Source: Sequoia sempervirens
Lineage: Eukaryota; Streptophyta; Pinopsida; Cupressales; Cupressaceae
Direction of reading: 5' to 3'
DNA length: 64,000 bases
NCBI GenBank assembly: GCA_007258455.2
Contig: VDFB02373365.1
Location: forward strand, 220,256,552-220,320,551
Shown here: positions 11,736 to 22,604 of the stretch, in pieces
Position numbering within the stretch: the first letter of the stretch is position 1
How the letters are laid out: each line of letters begins with the position of its first letter
The notes under the pieces: model-generated
What the model saw: the letters and a program-made list of their open reading frames with translations, nothing else
Told to the model about the DNA's origin: nothing
The model's database searches: none
Made by a program: the position numbers and the translations under genes

Positions 11736-14700
11736 TGTTACTAATTTTTAGCTTCTTGCTTAAAATTAGTGAAGATTTAGTGAAGTTTATTTGCTGGGGT
11801 ATAAAATTTTGAGTCATCTAGTGAATCCTTACTTTTAGAATTAATTAGTTAACTTGTTCATTGATTTGTTCAAATCATTCAAACAGTTTAAGATAAACTG
11901 TTGATTAGTTTAGACAAACCAATAAACAAGCTTCACTTAAAAAGGAAAAATTCAGAAGATTGAAGTGATATGCTGAATTATTTTTCTACAAAATTTATCA
12001 TTGTTGATTATCAAAAAAGACATTATAGATTTAAGAGCAGAAATCATTCATTTCAATTACAAAACATGTGTTCTAAATAATTGTTATTTCATTGTTTCAA
12101 GTTATGGAATTGGAACGAACTCAGATTACTGATCATAAAATATTGCATATCATAAACAATTGATTTATTAAAAGATATGTTTATGTGATCCCACACAAGC
12201 CGTGGGTAGACTAAGTTCATTTAATTCAACAAGAAGAACAAACTATACAATTGAAGAACAAGAAAAGTAAAGTAACATGAGAAAGGAGGTCATGTTCACC
12301 ATTGGCTTGAGGGCTGGTGTAGGGTTGATCCCACAGGTTCATCTCGATCTTCAGTGTCTTCAGTGTCTAGCTCCATTGCTCCTGAGCTCCAAAACCTGCA
12401 AGTGTTTTAAAAGTTTTGTTAGAGCTCAGGTCATGAGATCCTAAAACATGTTTAGTTCAACAGAGATATAATTTGCACTCGTTATTAAATCAAATCAACT
12501 TAGTCAGACATCCATGAGATAAATGAATGAACTGCCAAGACCAAGTCATAAGGAGAAATCATTCAATTCACTATTTTTGCTAACTTGTTTGTTTCATGTG
12601 CAGAAACAAGAAAAGTTTTGTTGCTGATTTTAAAACTTCAACATGTGGGTTAAAAAGTGGCTCCCACAAGGGTTGAGCTCGACATGCTGAGTTATTGAAT
12701 AATGAGCTTAATTAAGCTTATTTAAAAGGGAAATGCAATGTTTAAGGCCAATATATCAACTGCTCAATGATAGTGAACAAGCATACATGTTAAGTTTATG
12801 AAGCATCACTTCAATGGAACTACAGAGTTAAGAACAACAAAGTAATGTTTTATTTTTGTTGAAAGAAATGTTTCATGTTTATTTGTTCACATAACATACC
12901 ATGGGGGATAGTATTTCATTATTTACAAAACTTTTATTTCTTGAACATCAATTGCTCAGAAATAGATAACAACTTGATCACTTTTCAAGTTACAAAGCAG
13001 AAGTACATAATCTTGCATATCAAGTATAAGAGAGGCAACCATGAAAGATTCTTTAGAAAATTTATGCAAAGACTTGTAAAAGAAAAATGGTATTTTAAGA
13101 TCAATCTTTGTCAAAAGATAATCATAATATTTAGTTATCAGAGCTAGGAACCAGTCACATTGAGCTTTGAAAGCTCTATTTAACACATAATGAATTTTAA
13201 ATAATGATGGAATAGGATGATGAGTATATATTCATTTTGAAACAACTCAACAAAGGTATTAAGAAATATCATTTGTTTTAGTGAATCAATAAGTTGATGT
13301 CAATGGAGATTACAACTTAGTCATCAAAAGCAAAGATAAATGCAGATTCAAGGAGACAACATGATTTCATCTTCATAATCTCTGATTATAATGAAAGCTA
13401 CAGAAATACCCATTTTCAGAAATACATAAACCATTATACTTTATGAAGCATGAAGACAACAACCATCAAAGCTACAAGGATTTTGGCATTGAATTCAGAA
13501 CTCAGTGAACATTAATTCTCATTTTCAGAAGAAATGTAGAAACCACATTTTATTCTTTATGTAGAAATACACAGAAAAGTGTCAGGGTTGTGCCAATTTT
13601 TTTTTCTATTTTTACAAATGGAGGAACTCAAACATTTTTTTTTTTTTTGCAAATGAGAATGTCAAAATACAGTAAGGCCATGACTTTCTCATAAAGACAT
13701 AGTACATGAAAAGCCCATATGATGGCTTGAAGCCAACAAAACTTTATTTTTTTAATGCAGTGAGGGTTTTTACAAAAGTAAAAAACGCGAATGTCATAAT
13801 GGCCTGAATTTCCAGCAGAGCCACGACCTCCATATTGTATACAGGAATGTCCAATTCAATGACAAGCAGTGAATTTTTTCAAATGGTGGCCTCTAAATAC
13901 AAAGCAATATGAGAACCTAGGTCAAGAATTAGACAAACCCTCATGGAATGATGGTCGAGTCGAAAGCAAATGTTATGGCGGCCTGAATAAGGTTTTTATC
14001 ATAATATAGAGTTCAAAATATAAAAAATTTAAATTCTACCTGGGGTTTCTTTAATGGCGGCCTTTAGAGTTTTCATCTATTTCTCAGAATTCAAAGAAAT
14101 ATAGACACTGAGTTAGGGTTTCTTCAATGGCGGCCAACAGTTTTGTTGAATTCTTCTAAAGATACAAGCACAAAATAAGATAAAGGTTTAAGTTTTTATA
14201 ACCAAAACATCAACACAGCCACGGCCTCAGAGGCCTGTAAATTTCAACAAAACTTTCAAATGAAGATTCTTTCAAAATATGGAAGATCAAATATGGCTTA
14301 CCTTTAGTATTTTTTTTGAAAAATCTAGAATCTTCAAAGTAAATAGCATGGAAGGCTGAGGTTTCCATCTTTAAAGCTAATAAAATTTATCCATGGTGAC
14401 AGAAAAGAGTTTATCATAGAGGAGGAAATGAAAGAAATGCATTAGAAAGTGTATATGGCCGCAACTAAAGCTTATGGAAAACTTTTCAAATGATGAATTT
14501 CTAGATTGAAAATCAAAATACCTTCAATTATGCCTTAGATCTCCAAAAATTTGTTGAAAATGGCATTAAACATAGAGAAAACCCTATCTCTCATGGCGGC
14601 TAGGGTTTCCATGGTGCCTCTCATGAGACTTCCAAAATAAAATGAAATAAACAAAATGAATGTCTAATATTCATTTTAGGGTTTGATAACCCTAAAAGGC

Positions 14701-16029
14701 CGATGGATAGACTAAAGGAATTTTTGCCTTAGATTTAAAAAAAAAAACTTTATTCACTTATGAGTAATGTGTGGCATTTGTTATGCCTTGCAATCTTTTT
14801 TATTTTTTCATAAGACTTTGTCAATTAAGCTTTGTATTTTGGCTTTTATCATAATATCTTTATTTTTGCATCAATATTGTAAAAACTTTATTTAAAGTGA
14901 TAAAATAAATCACTTTAATAAATGTTGTTTATGGTTGTAAAGTAAAGATACATTGATTTCAAAAGGATGGTCAAATAGAGTTGTAAAGAGGCTTAAAAGC
15001 TTTTGCTTAAATCTTGGAGGTAATTGAAATGATTTGCCAACATATGGAGCAAAATTAGGAGTTTGGAGCCCTTAATTGTGAGTTCACTTATAGTTTTGAG
15101 TTCCATTTGACTTAACTTGAGTTAAGGAGCGAAATCAGGCACGTGACATCTTGTTACATTCAGTTTTGAGCCTGATTTGGAGGGATTTTTAGTTGCATAC
15201 GACCCATGAGGTTGTTTTGAGTTTGAGAACTCTTTATGCATGTTTGAAGGAGTTCACAATAGTTTCATGCCTTGTTTGAAGGAGAAGGAGGACAACACAT
15301 CTTTCCATGGAGCCAAAATTTGAATTTGAATTTTGAGAGACTTTTCTATAAGTCCTCTTCTTTCATTATTTTCACTAGTTCTGAGTTTTATAATTGCTAA
15401 GGCAGATTATCCTTGCTTTGTAACTCATTTTCTTGTGAGTTCTTGAGATTTGTAATGCAAATATCTCCTATTTTTCAATAAGAAGCTTGTTTCCTTCTCC
15501 ATATTTCTTTGTTCTTTAGTGTTGATTGTGAATTACAAGATAGAATACTGTGTCATTCCTTATTATATCAAATTCCTCCAATGCTAAATGCAAAAGAAAA
15601 TATTATGTCATAGTGCAGGTCTTAGTTTGTGCTTTCATCCTCATGCATAAGGATTTGTGAAAAAATCATTGTTTTCTTTTTTCTAAGCATAAGTTTGAGC
15701 CTTACCTTAGAATCATTTATGCAGACATAAATTTCTGAGTTGTGAAATTATAAATTTTATTGAGTCTGTTGTGAGATTTAATCAGCTTTCAAATCATTTT
15801 TTTTAGGTTGGTGGATCACCTTATTTTCCAGTTTTTAGTGTATGCATTATCCTTCTTACCCTTTACCTCTGTTTAAAAATTAGTATTTACAAGAATATCC
15901 AAAGGGAGCCAACCCATAATCTGGAGGTCTACCCTCATTATAGGATACTCACAGCCTAAGAGTAGTCCCATGTGCACAAGATTTAAGAGTTTTTCAACTT
16001 GTCTTCGGGTGCAAATCCCTGTGTTAACA
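11736..16029 (+). repeat. Element A 5' LTR (4294 bp)
   Basis: Begins TGTTACTAATTT and ends GTGTTAACA, so it has TG...CA ends, and aligns along its length with 22605-26738. It keeps about 50 bp near 13570-13615 and about 115 bp near 14505-14620 that the 3' LTR lacks. It is unusually long for a plant gypsy LTR. Small open frames conserved between the LTRs (for example 12956-13186 minus) lack domains and are not called as genes. Confidence 0.9.
15340..15490 (+). promoter_or_regulatory. Probable LTR promoter and poly(A) signals (5' LTR)
   Basis: TTCTATAAGTCC (about 15345) is a TATA-like box, and TTTTCAATAAGAAG (about 15470) resembles a plant polyadenylation signal some 130 bp later. This arrangement suits an LTR's U3/R/U5. 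The same pair is kept in the 3' LTR near 26059 and 26188. Transcription start was not determined. Confidence 0.4.
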
Positions 16030-16032
16030 ATT

Positions 16033-16050
16033 TTGGCATGCCCAGTGGGA
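16033..16050 (+). promoter_or_regulatory. Element A primer-binding site
   Basis: TTTTGGCATGCCCAGTGGGA starts one base after the LTR. TGG immediately inside the 5' LTR pairs with the CCA end of a primer tRNA. It is nearly the same as the element B site (TGGCATGCCTGGTGGGACC). The donor might be an arginine tRNA, but that is a recollection to be tested, not a computed match. Confidence 0.75.
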
Positions 16051-16209
16051 CATTGAACTGTTTCATCAGTTCAAAAAGAGCTATATTTTGCTGCTGTAAC
16101 AGTGTGAGCAACAATTTTCAGTCTTCAAGAAGGAAAAATATTCACACTTGGTGACTCCAGATCTTGGTTTCAATAATTTTTAGTGACGAAGCACATGAGA
16201 AATTATTAA

Positions 16210-17540
16210 ACAAGACAAAGTGCACAACCTGTGGAACATTCAGAGCTACCATCAAGAAGTACCAGAGTTATTCGGAGAGCAACAAGCCCTATTTCATCCT
16301 TCAATAATCCTCTGTTTGTAAGTTCTACAATTCATATTTTAGCTAGTTCTATTGTTTCAAGTAGTATTAATTCTCCAGTAGTCAATATGGATCATCCTCC
16401 ACCTAGGAATCAACCTTTTGTTTCATTTGATCAAGGAAGCCCCTTGAATTTAGCCCAGCATAATGATATTCTAGTTGCAGCCCTTAAGAGCTTACCATTC
16501 TTTACTGGTGAAGATCATACAACAACCATTGAGCACATTCGAGATGTGGCTTCGTTGTGTCGTTTGCATCATATTACTGAGCAATATATTGTAGTAAGGC
16601 TCTTGGTAGCCTCTTTTAAAGGTAAAGCTTTTCAATGGTTTAGAGGGTTGCTAGTAAATTCAATTACAACATGGGATCAGCTTGGAGAAAAGTTGAACAA
16701 GCAGTTCGAGGACAAATCAGACCATATGTCATTGGTGGAGCAGCTCACTACTATCAGGAGAGCACCACTTGAACATCTGGTGGACTTCAACTACCAGTTC
16801 AAGAAGACTTGGAACCAAATTCTAGCCACGGTAAAGCCTTCTAATGATCATGCTTTTTGTATTACTTAAAAGCATTAAATAGTGATATTGCACTTTTGAT
16901 CCAATCTTTGGGAGGGGATACATTACCAGCAGCATTTGATATTTTTGTTAGGGCTGAGAATAATTTGATTCAAGCTGGGAAGTTAGCCCCTAGGCCTCCT
17001 ATGCCTTATTTTGTTGATTTATAACCAACTAATTATGTTATACTACCAACTGTAGTTATTGTTCCTGCATTTCTAGCCTTTAATACACAAGTAGAAACTC
17101 AAGAGCATGTTGTTCCTAGTCAGTTTCAAGAACTAGTTAGAATTAAGGAGCAAAATGATAATATACAAAAGACTCTACAAAATTTTGGTAATGAGTTGGT
17201 TAACATAAAAAAGCAGCAAAATCAGCCACCATACCAAGCCCCTTACTAAGCTCTGTATCAGTAAAATCCTCAAATTCAGAGGAGGAATTTCAATCAAAGG
17301 CCTTTCCAGCCTTATAACCCCAGTACCCCTAGTTCATCTAAGGAGATAGTACCTATACAAAACAACTTAGCTGCTGATTACAAATGGTGTTTTCCATGTA
17401 ATTAGCCACATAACTAGTCTACCTGTTCCAATGGAATTCTCAATCATGCACTAATGGTGCAAAGTAGTGTTGTTGTTCCAAAAAATTCATCACAGCAGGC
17501 TCATGAACAACAGTCTACTCATGCAGAATAGGGGAACCCA
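16210..17540 (+). pseudogene. gag: Element A gag (capsid and nucleocapsid), broken
   Basis: Encodes the structural Gag protein that packages the element's RNA. The first open stretch (16231-16869) has no ATG at its head and carries the retrotransposon Gag core: LPFFTGEDHTTTIEHI, FKGKAFQWFRGL, TTWDQLGEKLNKQF. A frameshift near 16855-16863 moves the rest (SDIALLIQSLGGDTLP and on) to another frame, which then has TAA/TAG stops where glutamine is expected. A zinc knuckle of the C-x2-C...H-x4-C type lies near 17385-17435 (WCFPCN, PHN, STC) with two TAG codons inside it. Not translatable as a whole. Confidence 0.8.
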
Positions 17541-18596
17541 GATGTCACTTTCATGAACTGGCAAGGTGAAGAGTTTTGTGGGGTTAATAATCCAGAGAAT
17601 CAGCCAAGTGACTCTATAGCAGCCAAAACAAGGAGTAAGAGAAGGGCTGTTGACTTGAGGCAGCAGAATGATGGAGGTAGAAATCAACCATCCACAAGTT
17701 CACAAGGTCAAGTTCTGCCAAGAACACAATCTATGGTTAGCAAAGATCAACCTAAATCACAAGTTCAATCATCACAAGTGTAGAAGGATGTTGTTGTTCT
17801 TAAAGGACATCAAAAGGTCAGTGCTGGTAATTTTAATATTTTAGAGCATATGAGGAAAACTAATGTTAGTGTTTCTATGTAGGATTCTATGGCTCTTCCT
17901 AGGCAAAAAGATCTCTTACAAGAGGCTCTGTCAAAATTTTATTTGTCTGATGAAGTTTTAAATCAGCAACCTTTAAAGGTTATTTTTACAAATGATTCTC
18001 CTGAAAAGAAAAAATAGCCTACCAAGGTAGTTAAACCACCCCCTTTCTATGTTTCTTTAATTGTTGGCTAGCATTTAGTTCATAATTGTATGATTGATTC
18101 TGGGGCCAACAATTTTGTAATGCCCAAGAAAATTGTGGACAAGCTTGGAATAAAATATGAGCCATTAGAAAAAGGGGTAGTTCAACTAGATGGTACTGTT
18201 GTTAACACAGTAGGAGTCATTAGAAATATGAGTCTTACATTGCATACATGCCCAAATTTCTCAATACCTCAAGATGTTTATGTCATAGAGTTGCCTCCAT
18301 ATTTTGTAATTTGTTTATCTCATGATTTCACAGCTAAGATTGGAGGATACTTGTCCTCTGATTGGTCTCATATGTTATTTAGGACCAGGTATGGAACCAA
18401 AGTCATGACTATCAAGTCAAAACCTATTGTTAAGAATCATATTGAGCCATATAATCCAAGTGTTGTCAATGCAACAACTGCTATAGATTGTGCTATGTTT
18501 GATCAAGAAGACATTACTGCAGCCAATGAGACTACTACTCAGATAGAGGATATTCCAAATATTTTGTTGGATGATTGGGAAGCAGAGAATGTTTAG
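17541..18596 (+). pseudogene. Element A aspartic protease region, broken
   Basis: The Pro/Gln/Ser-rich linker (17553-17783) leads to a retroviral-type aspartic protease that would cleave Gag-Pol. The catalytic Asp-Ser-Gly is in IDSGANNFVMPKKIVDKLG, with the Asp codon at 18096-18098. The usual flap-region equivalents follow (VIRNMSLTLHTCPNF). TAG codons interrupt at about 17782, 17881, 18016 and 18070. It runs in the same frame as the downstream RNase H-like domain, separated by TAG codons near 18594-18615. Confidence 0.75.
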
Positions 18597-18629
18597 AATT
18601 CTTCAAATGAATAGCTTGAGGAGGTAAAT

Positions 18630-19214
18630 TTGGGAATTTATATGATGCATGAATTTGATTTTGTTATGCCTAATCTGGAAAAAAGTGTTGAACAACAGTC
18701 AGATCAACAATTAAATGAGGTTTGGAAGTTGTTCTTTGATGGTTCAAGGAGTAGAAATGGTGTTGGAGATGCTTGTATGCTTATTTCTCCAGTTGGTGAA
18801 AAATACTATTCAACATTTAGGTTCACATTCAGTTGCACCAATAATATAACTGAGTATGAAGCTCTGATTCATGGTCTTCAGTGGGCAAAAAAGAGAGGTA
18901 TTTGTTGTTTACAAGTTTTTGGTGATACAAAATTGATTGTTAATCAAGTTAGAGGTATCCATACTACTAAGAATGATCTTCTCAAGTCTTATAAGCATAG
19001 AGTATGGGATCTTATTGAAGATTTTCAAGCTCTTAATTTGCTGTCAATTCCCATAACTGAAAATAATCATGTTGATAGACTAGCAACCATAGGCGCTCAG
19101 TATGATATCCCAAATGATATCAGTAATTCTAAAGAACAACAGTATGTAAAAGTTATTGTTAGGTCATCAATTCCTAACAATAATGAGCATTGGAAAGTTT
19201 TTGACAGTGACTAG
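18630..19214 (+). pseudogene. Element A second RNase H domain, located before RT
   Basis: Reads as a full ribonuclease H of the additional ('archaeal-like', aRH) type known from Tat elements, which degrades RNA in RNA:DNA hybrids. The catalytic set is intact by eye: Asp at 18738 (LFFDGSRSRNG), Glu at 18852 (ITEYEALIHGL), Asp at 18924 (VFGDTKLIVNQV) and Asp at 19074 (NNHVDRLATIGA). It sits between protease and RT; only about 110 bp separate the native RNase H from integrase, so there is no second copy in the place used by element B. About 195 codons with no internal stop, flanked by TAG codons. This is the best preserved part of the element. Confidence 0.85.
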
Positions 19215-19329
19215 TCGATCATTAATTTCTTGAGAGAAGAAACAGAGTTTTCCAATGATAATCAGGAGAAACTCATAGTAGTACGAAGATCAAATCATAC
19301 AGCTAAAAACCAACAAACTTCCCAAAGGC

Positions 19330-20850
19330 TTGGTTACTTTGGAGTCTATTTTCAATATAGATGATCAATTCAGAAAAGAAAAAGCCAGCTTGCAGATTAA
19401 AGAGGATCATTATGAAGGTGTTGAGATCTTCAAAGTTAAGCTTTTAAAGCTTGGGAAGGTGTGCACATTAGAAGAAAGGCATGATTTTATTTTACTTTGT
19501 CAAGAGTTCGGTGATGTTTTTGTATGGGAATACTCAGATCTAAAAGGTTTTGATCCTTCAATTACCTAGCATACAATTGAACTTGAACCAAATGTCAAGC
19601 CTGTGAGACAAAAATAGAGGCCACTTAACCCCAAGCTTGAGCCCCTCATGATCAAAGAGTTGAATAAACTCATTGAGAGTGGTATCATTTATCCAATTAA
19701 GCATACTTCTTGGGTATCCAATCTTGTACCTTTGAGAAAGAAAAGCGGTGAAATCAGACTTTGTGTTGATTTCAAAGATCTTAATAGGGCTTCCCTAAAA
19801 GATCGTCACCCTTTACCTTCCATGGAACAAATTCTTCAAGTTGTTTCAGGTTCTGAGAGATTCTCTTTATTAGATGGCTTCTCAGGATATAATCAGATCC
19901 TGGTTAAAGAAGAAGATCAGTTTAAAACAACATTTAAGACTAAATGGGGAACAATGGCTTACAAGAGGATGCCATTTGGTTTATCAAATGCTGGAGCTAC
20001 TTTTCAGAAAGCTATGGACATGGATTTCAAAGGTTTGATGTATAAGATTGTATTAGTTTATTTGGATGACATCAATTTTTTTTCAAAGAATTCAAATGAA
20101 CACTTTGATCAATTAAGGAAAATCTTTGAAAGATGTAGAGAATTTGGTGTCTCTCTCAACACAAAGAAATATGTCTTTGTTGTTTATGAAGTTAAATTAC
20201 TTGGATAGATTGTATCAAAACATGGCATTTCTATAGATCCAGAGAGAGTAAGTGCAATTCTTTCTCTTCCTTTACTAGCACACAAAAAGGGTCTGCAAAG
20301 TTTCTTGGGTAGAATCAACTTTGTAAGAAGATTCATCCTAGATGTTGCTAAGTTATTAGTACCTTTGACTTCAATGTTAAAAAATAATGTTTCTTTTAGC
20401 TAGACTAAGGAAGGAAAGAGAAGCTTTCAACTTATCAAAGAAGCACTTGCAGCTGCTCCTACTCTATTAAACCCAAATTTTTCAAAAGACTTTACTTTGT
20501 ATGCATATGGAAACATTGACAGTATTGCAGCTATGCTAGTTCAGGAGAAAAATCATGGATTAGAACAACCCATAGCTTTTTTTGGTCAAATTCTTAAAGA
20601 CTATGAGCTTAATTATTCCTTTATTGAAAAGAATGTCTTAGCTATTATCAGAAGTCTAAAGAAATTCAGACATATGCTATCTAATAACGTAATTAAGTTG
20701 TTGGTTGCTCACCCTTCATTCAAGGAGTTTTTGTTGAATAAAGATCTGAACATTAAAAGAGCTAGTTGGGTGACTAAGGTGATGGAGTATGACCTTGAAA
20801 TCAAGGTTACCAAGCTCATAAGAGGCAAAGGTTTATGTTAACAACTTACA
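19330..20850 (+). pseudogene. pol: Element A reverse transcriptase and native RNase H, broken
   Basis: Frame +1 relative to the upstream domains, after a shift near 19300-19330. The RT contains IYPIKHTSWVSNLVPL, RLCVDFKDLNRASLKD, FSLLDGFSGYNQI, MPFGLSNAGATFQKAM and the catalytic YLDD box (20059-20070). The connection and RNase H follow: LQSFLGRINFVRRFI, then LYAYGNIDSIAAML and YSFIEKNVLAI. The usual first catalytic Asp of that RNase H is not seen. Stops at about 19567, 19615, 20206, 20401 and 20839 are mostly TAG in place of CAG or TGG. Copies element RNA to DNA in the family; this copy cannot. Confidence 0.85.
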
Positions 20851-22188
20851 TAAAATAGTAACAACATAAAAGAAGAAGAAAGTGTTGTTTTAGCTCATCA
20901 GAATGAGGAACAAATTGTTGTACCTATTACTTCTATAGGTTGGGTAAAAGAAATGACACATTTATTATTAATTGGTGAGTGTCCTCCTGGTTTGACTAAG
21001 TCCAAAAGAAGGTATTACAGATTACAGTCAATACCTTATGTTATTTTGAATGGTCTGCTGTTTAGAAAGGATTTTCATGGTATACTGCTTAGATGTATTG
21101 AAGCTGATCAAATTGATAAAGACTTGCATGAGTTTCATGAAAGATCAACTGGTGGTCATTTCTCTCCAAAAGCTACAACTCTTAAGATAATGAAGGGAGG
21201 CTATTACTGGCCTACCTTATTCAAAGATTCCCATTCATGGGTGAGAAAGTGCAAAGAATGTGCTATATTTGCAGGAAAAGAGAAACTAGCAGCCCTTCCG
21301 TTACAACCAGTTCAGATTGAGCATCCCTTTATGAAGTGGGGCTTAGATCTCATTGGAGTCATAAATCCACCATCAAGTGTAGGCCACAAGTGGGTGCTCA
21401 CAGCCATAGATTATTTTTCAAAATGGACTGAAGTTGTAGCACTTTAAGAAGCAAATGAGATAGTTGTTATGAACTTCTATGAAGAGCTGATAACCAGGTT
21501 TGGAGTTCCTGAATCTATTGTTTCAGATAATGCACTTTCTTTCATAGGAACTAAGATATCTGAGTGGGATGTTAGAAATGGCGTTTATCTTAATACATCT
21601 TCTAACTACTATCCTCAAGGAAATGGAAAATCTGAGTCCACAAATAAGAACCTTCTGAGGATTATCAAGAGGACAATAGAAGGAAATCGGAGAGTTTGGC
21701 ATACCAAGCTAAAATCAGCCTTGTGGGTTGATAGAATTACATGAAAAAGGTCAACTGGATTTTCACCATACATGCTTGTGTATGGAAAAGAGGCAAGAAT
21801 GCCTATTTCACTTGATCTCCCAACCCTTGATCTAGAAAATCAGCTTGACATGATTGATGAAGAGCCTATGACAGCAAAATTGGATCAGCTGATTGAACTT
21901 AAAGAGACTAGAGCTGAAGCAATGAAGAAGATTGAGCAATATCAAGTTCAAGTAAAAAGATCATTTGATAAGAGAGCATCTCCAAGGGTATTCCAAGAAG
22001 GTGACATAGTTCTGAAGTGGGATGAATTGAAAAGTAAACCTGGAAAGCACTCCAAGTTTGATGCATTTTGGACTGGGCCTTACATCATTACTGAAAAGAA
22101 ACAACATAATGCCTTCCAATTGTCTAAGTTGGATGGTGAAGTGGAGCCAATCCCAATGAATGGGATTCACCTCAAGCATTTTTTTTGA
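20851..22188 (+). pseudogene. Element A integrase, broken
   Basis: Integrase inserts the cDNA into the host chromosome. The His/Cys finger is recognisable (STGGHFSP ... GYYWPTLF ... KCKECAIF). The catalytic triad is complete: Asp in GLDLIG (21346), Asp in SDNALSF (21526) and Glu in GKSESTNKN (21634). The C-terminal part keeps the GDIVLKW and GPYIIT stretch and ends at 22188 with IHLKHFF. Stops at about 21446 (TAA) and 21742 (TGA) break it. Same frame as RT. No chromodomain is visible, consistent with a non-chromovirus clade. Confidence 0.85.
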
Positions 22189-22604
22189 GGTAGGATCTAA
22201 TTTGTACATATTTGAGTAAATTCTAGATGTTCAATAAGTGCTTCTGCACATAGACTAGTTGCATCTATCTTTTCCCTAAGTACTGTTTTGCACAATTGGT
22301 AGTTTACTTTGAGTTTTGCTGGGGGAGAAATAAAAGCTCTGTTGTTACTAGTTATAGTTCAATGAAATAGACACCTCTTATTCATAACATGGAATAGAGC
22401 TTCAATGTCATGAACAACAAATGTATACCCCATGGAATTGTAACTAGTAAAAACAGAGTTACAAAAGTTACAACAAAATGAAGGAGCTCTGTATAAGGTT
22501 TTTTGGGTCAAAAAAGGCATAAATGGACTCCATACCCAATGGATAAGCAAGGCAACTGGCCTATTTTGTTTAACAAGAAAACACCCATGAGAGGTCGCCA
22601 GAAA
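22189..22604 (+). other. Element A 3' untranslated region
   Basis: No gene. A purine tract GGGGGAGAAATAAAAG at about 22320-22335 could be a polypurine tract but lies about 270 bp before the LTR. The bases next to the LTR (GAGAGGTCGCCAGAAA) are only partly purine, so the second-strand primer site is uncertain. Confidence 0.5.

Noticed and set aside
12956..13186. 76-codon minus-strand frame also present at 23818-24048
   Set aside because: It is conserved only because both lie in LTRs of the same element; composition is non-coding and no domain is seen.
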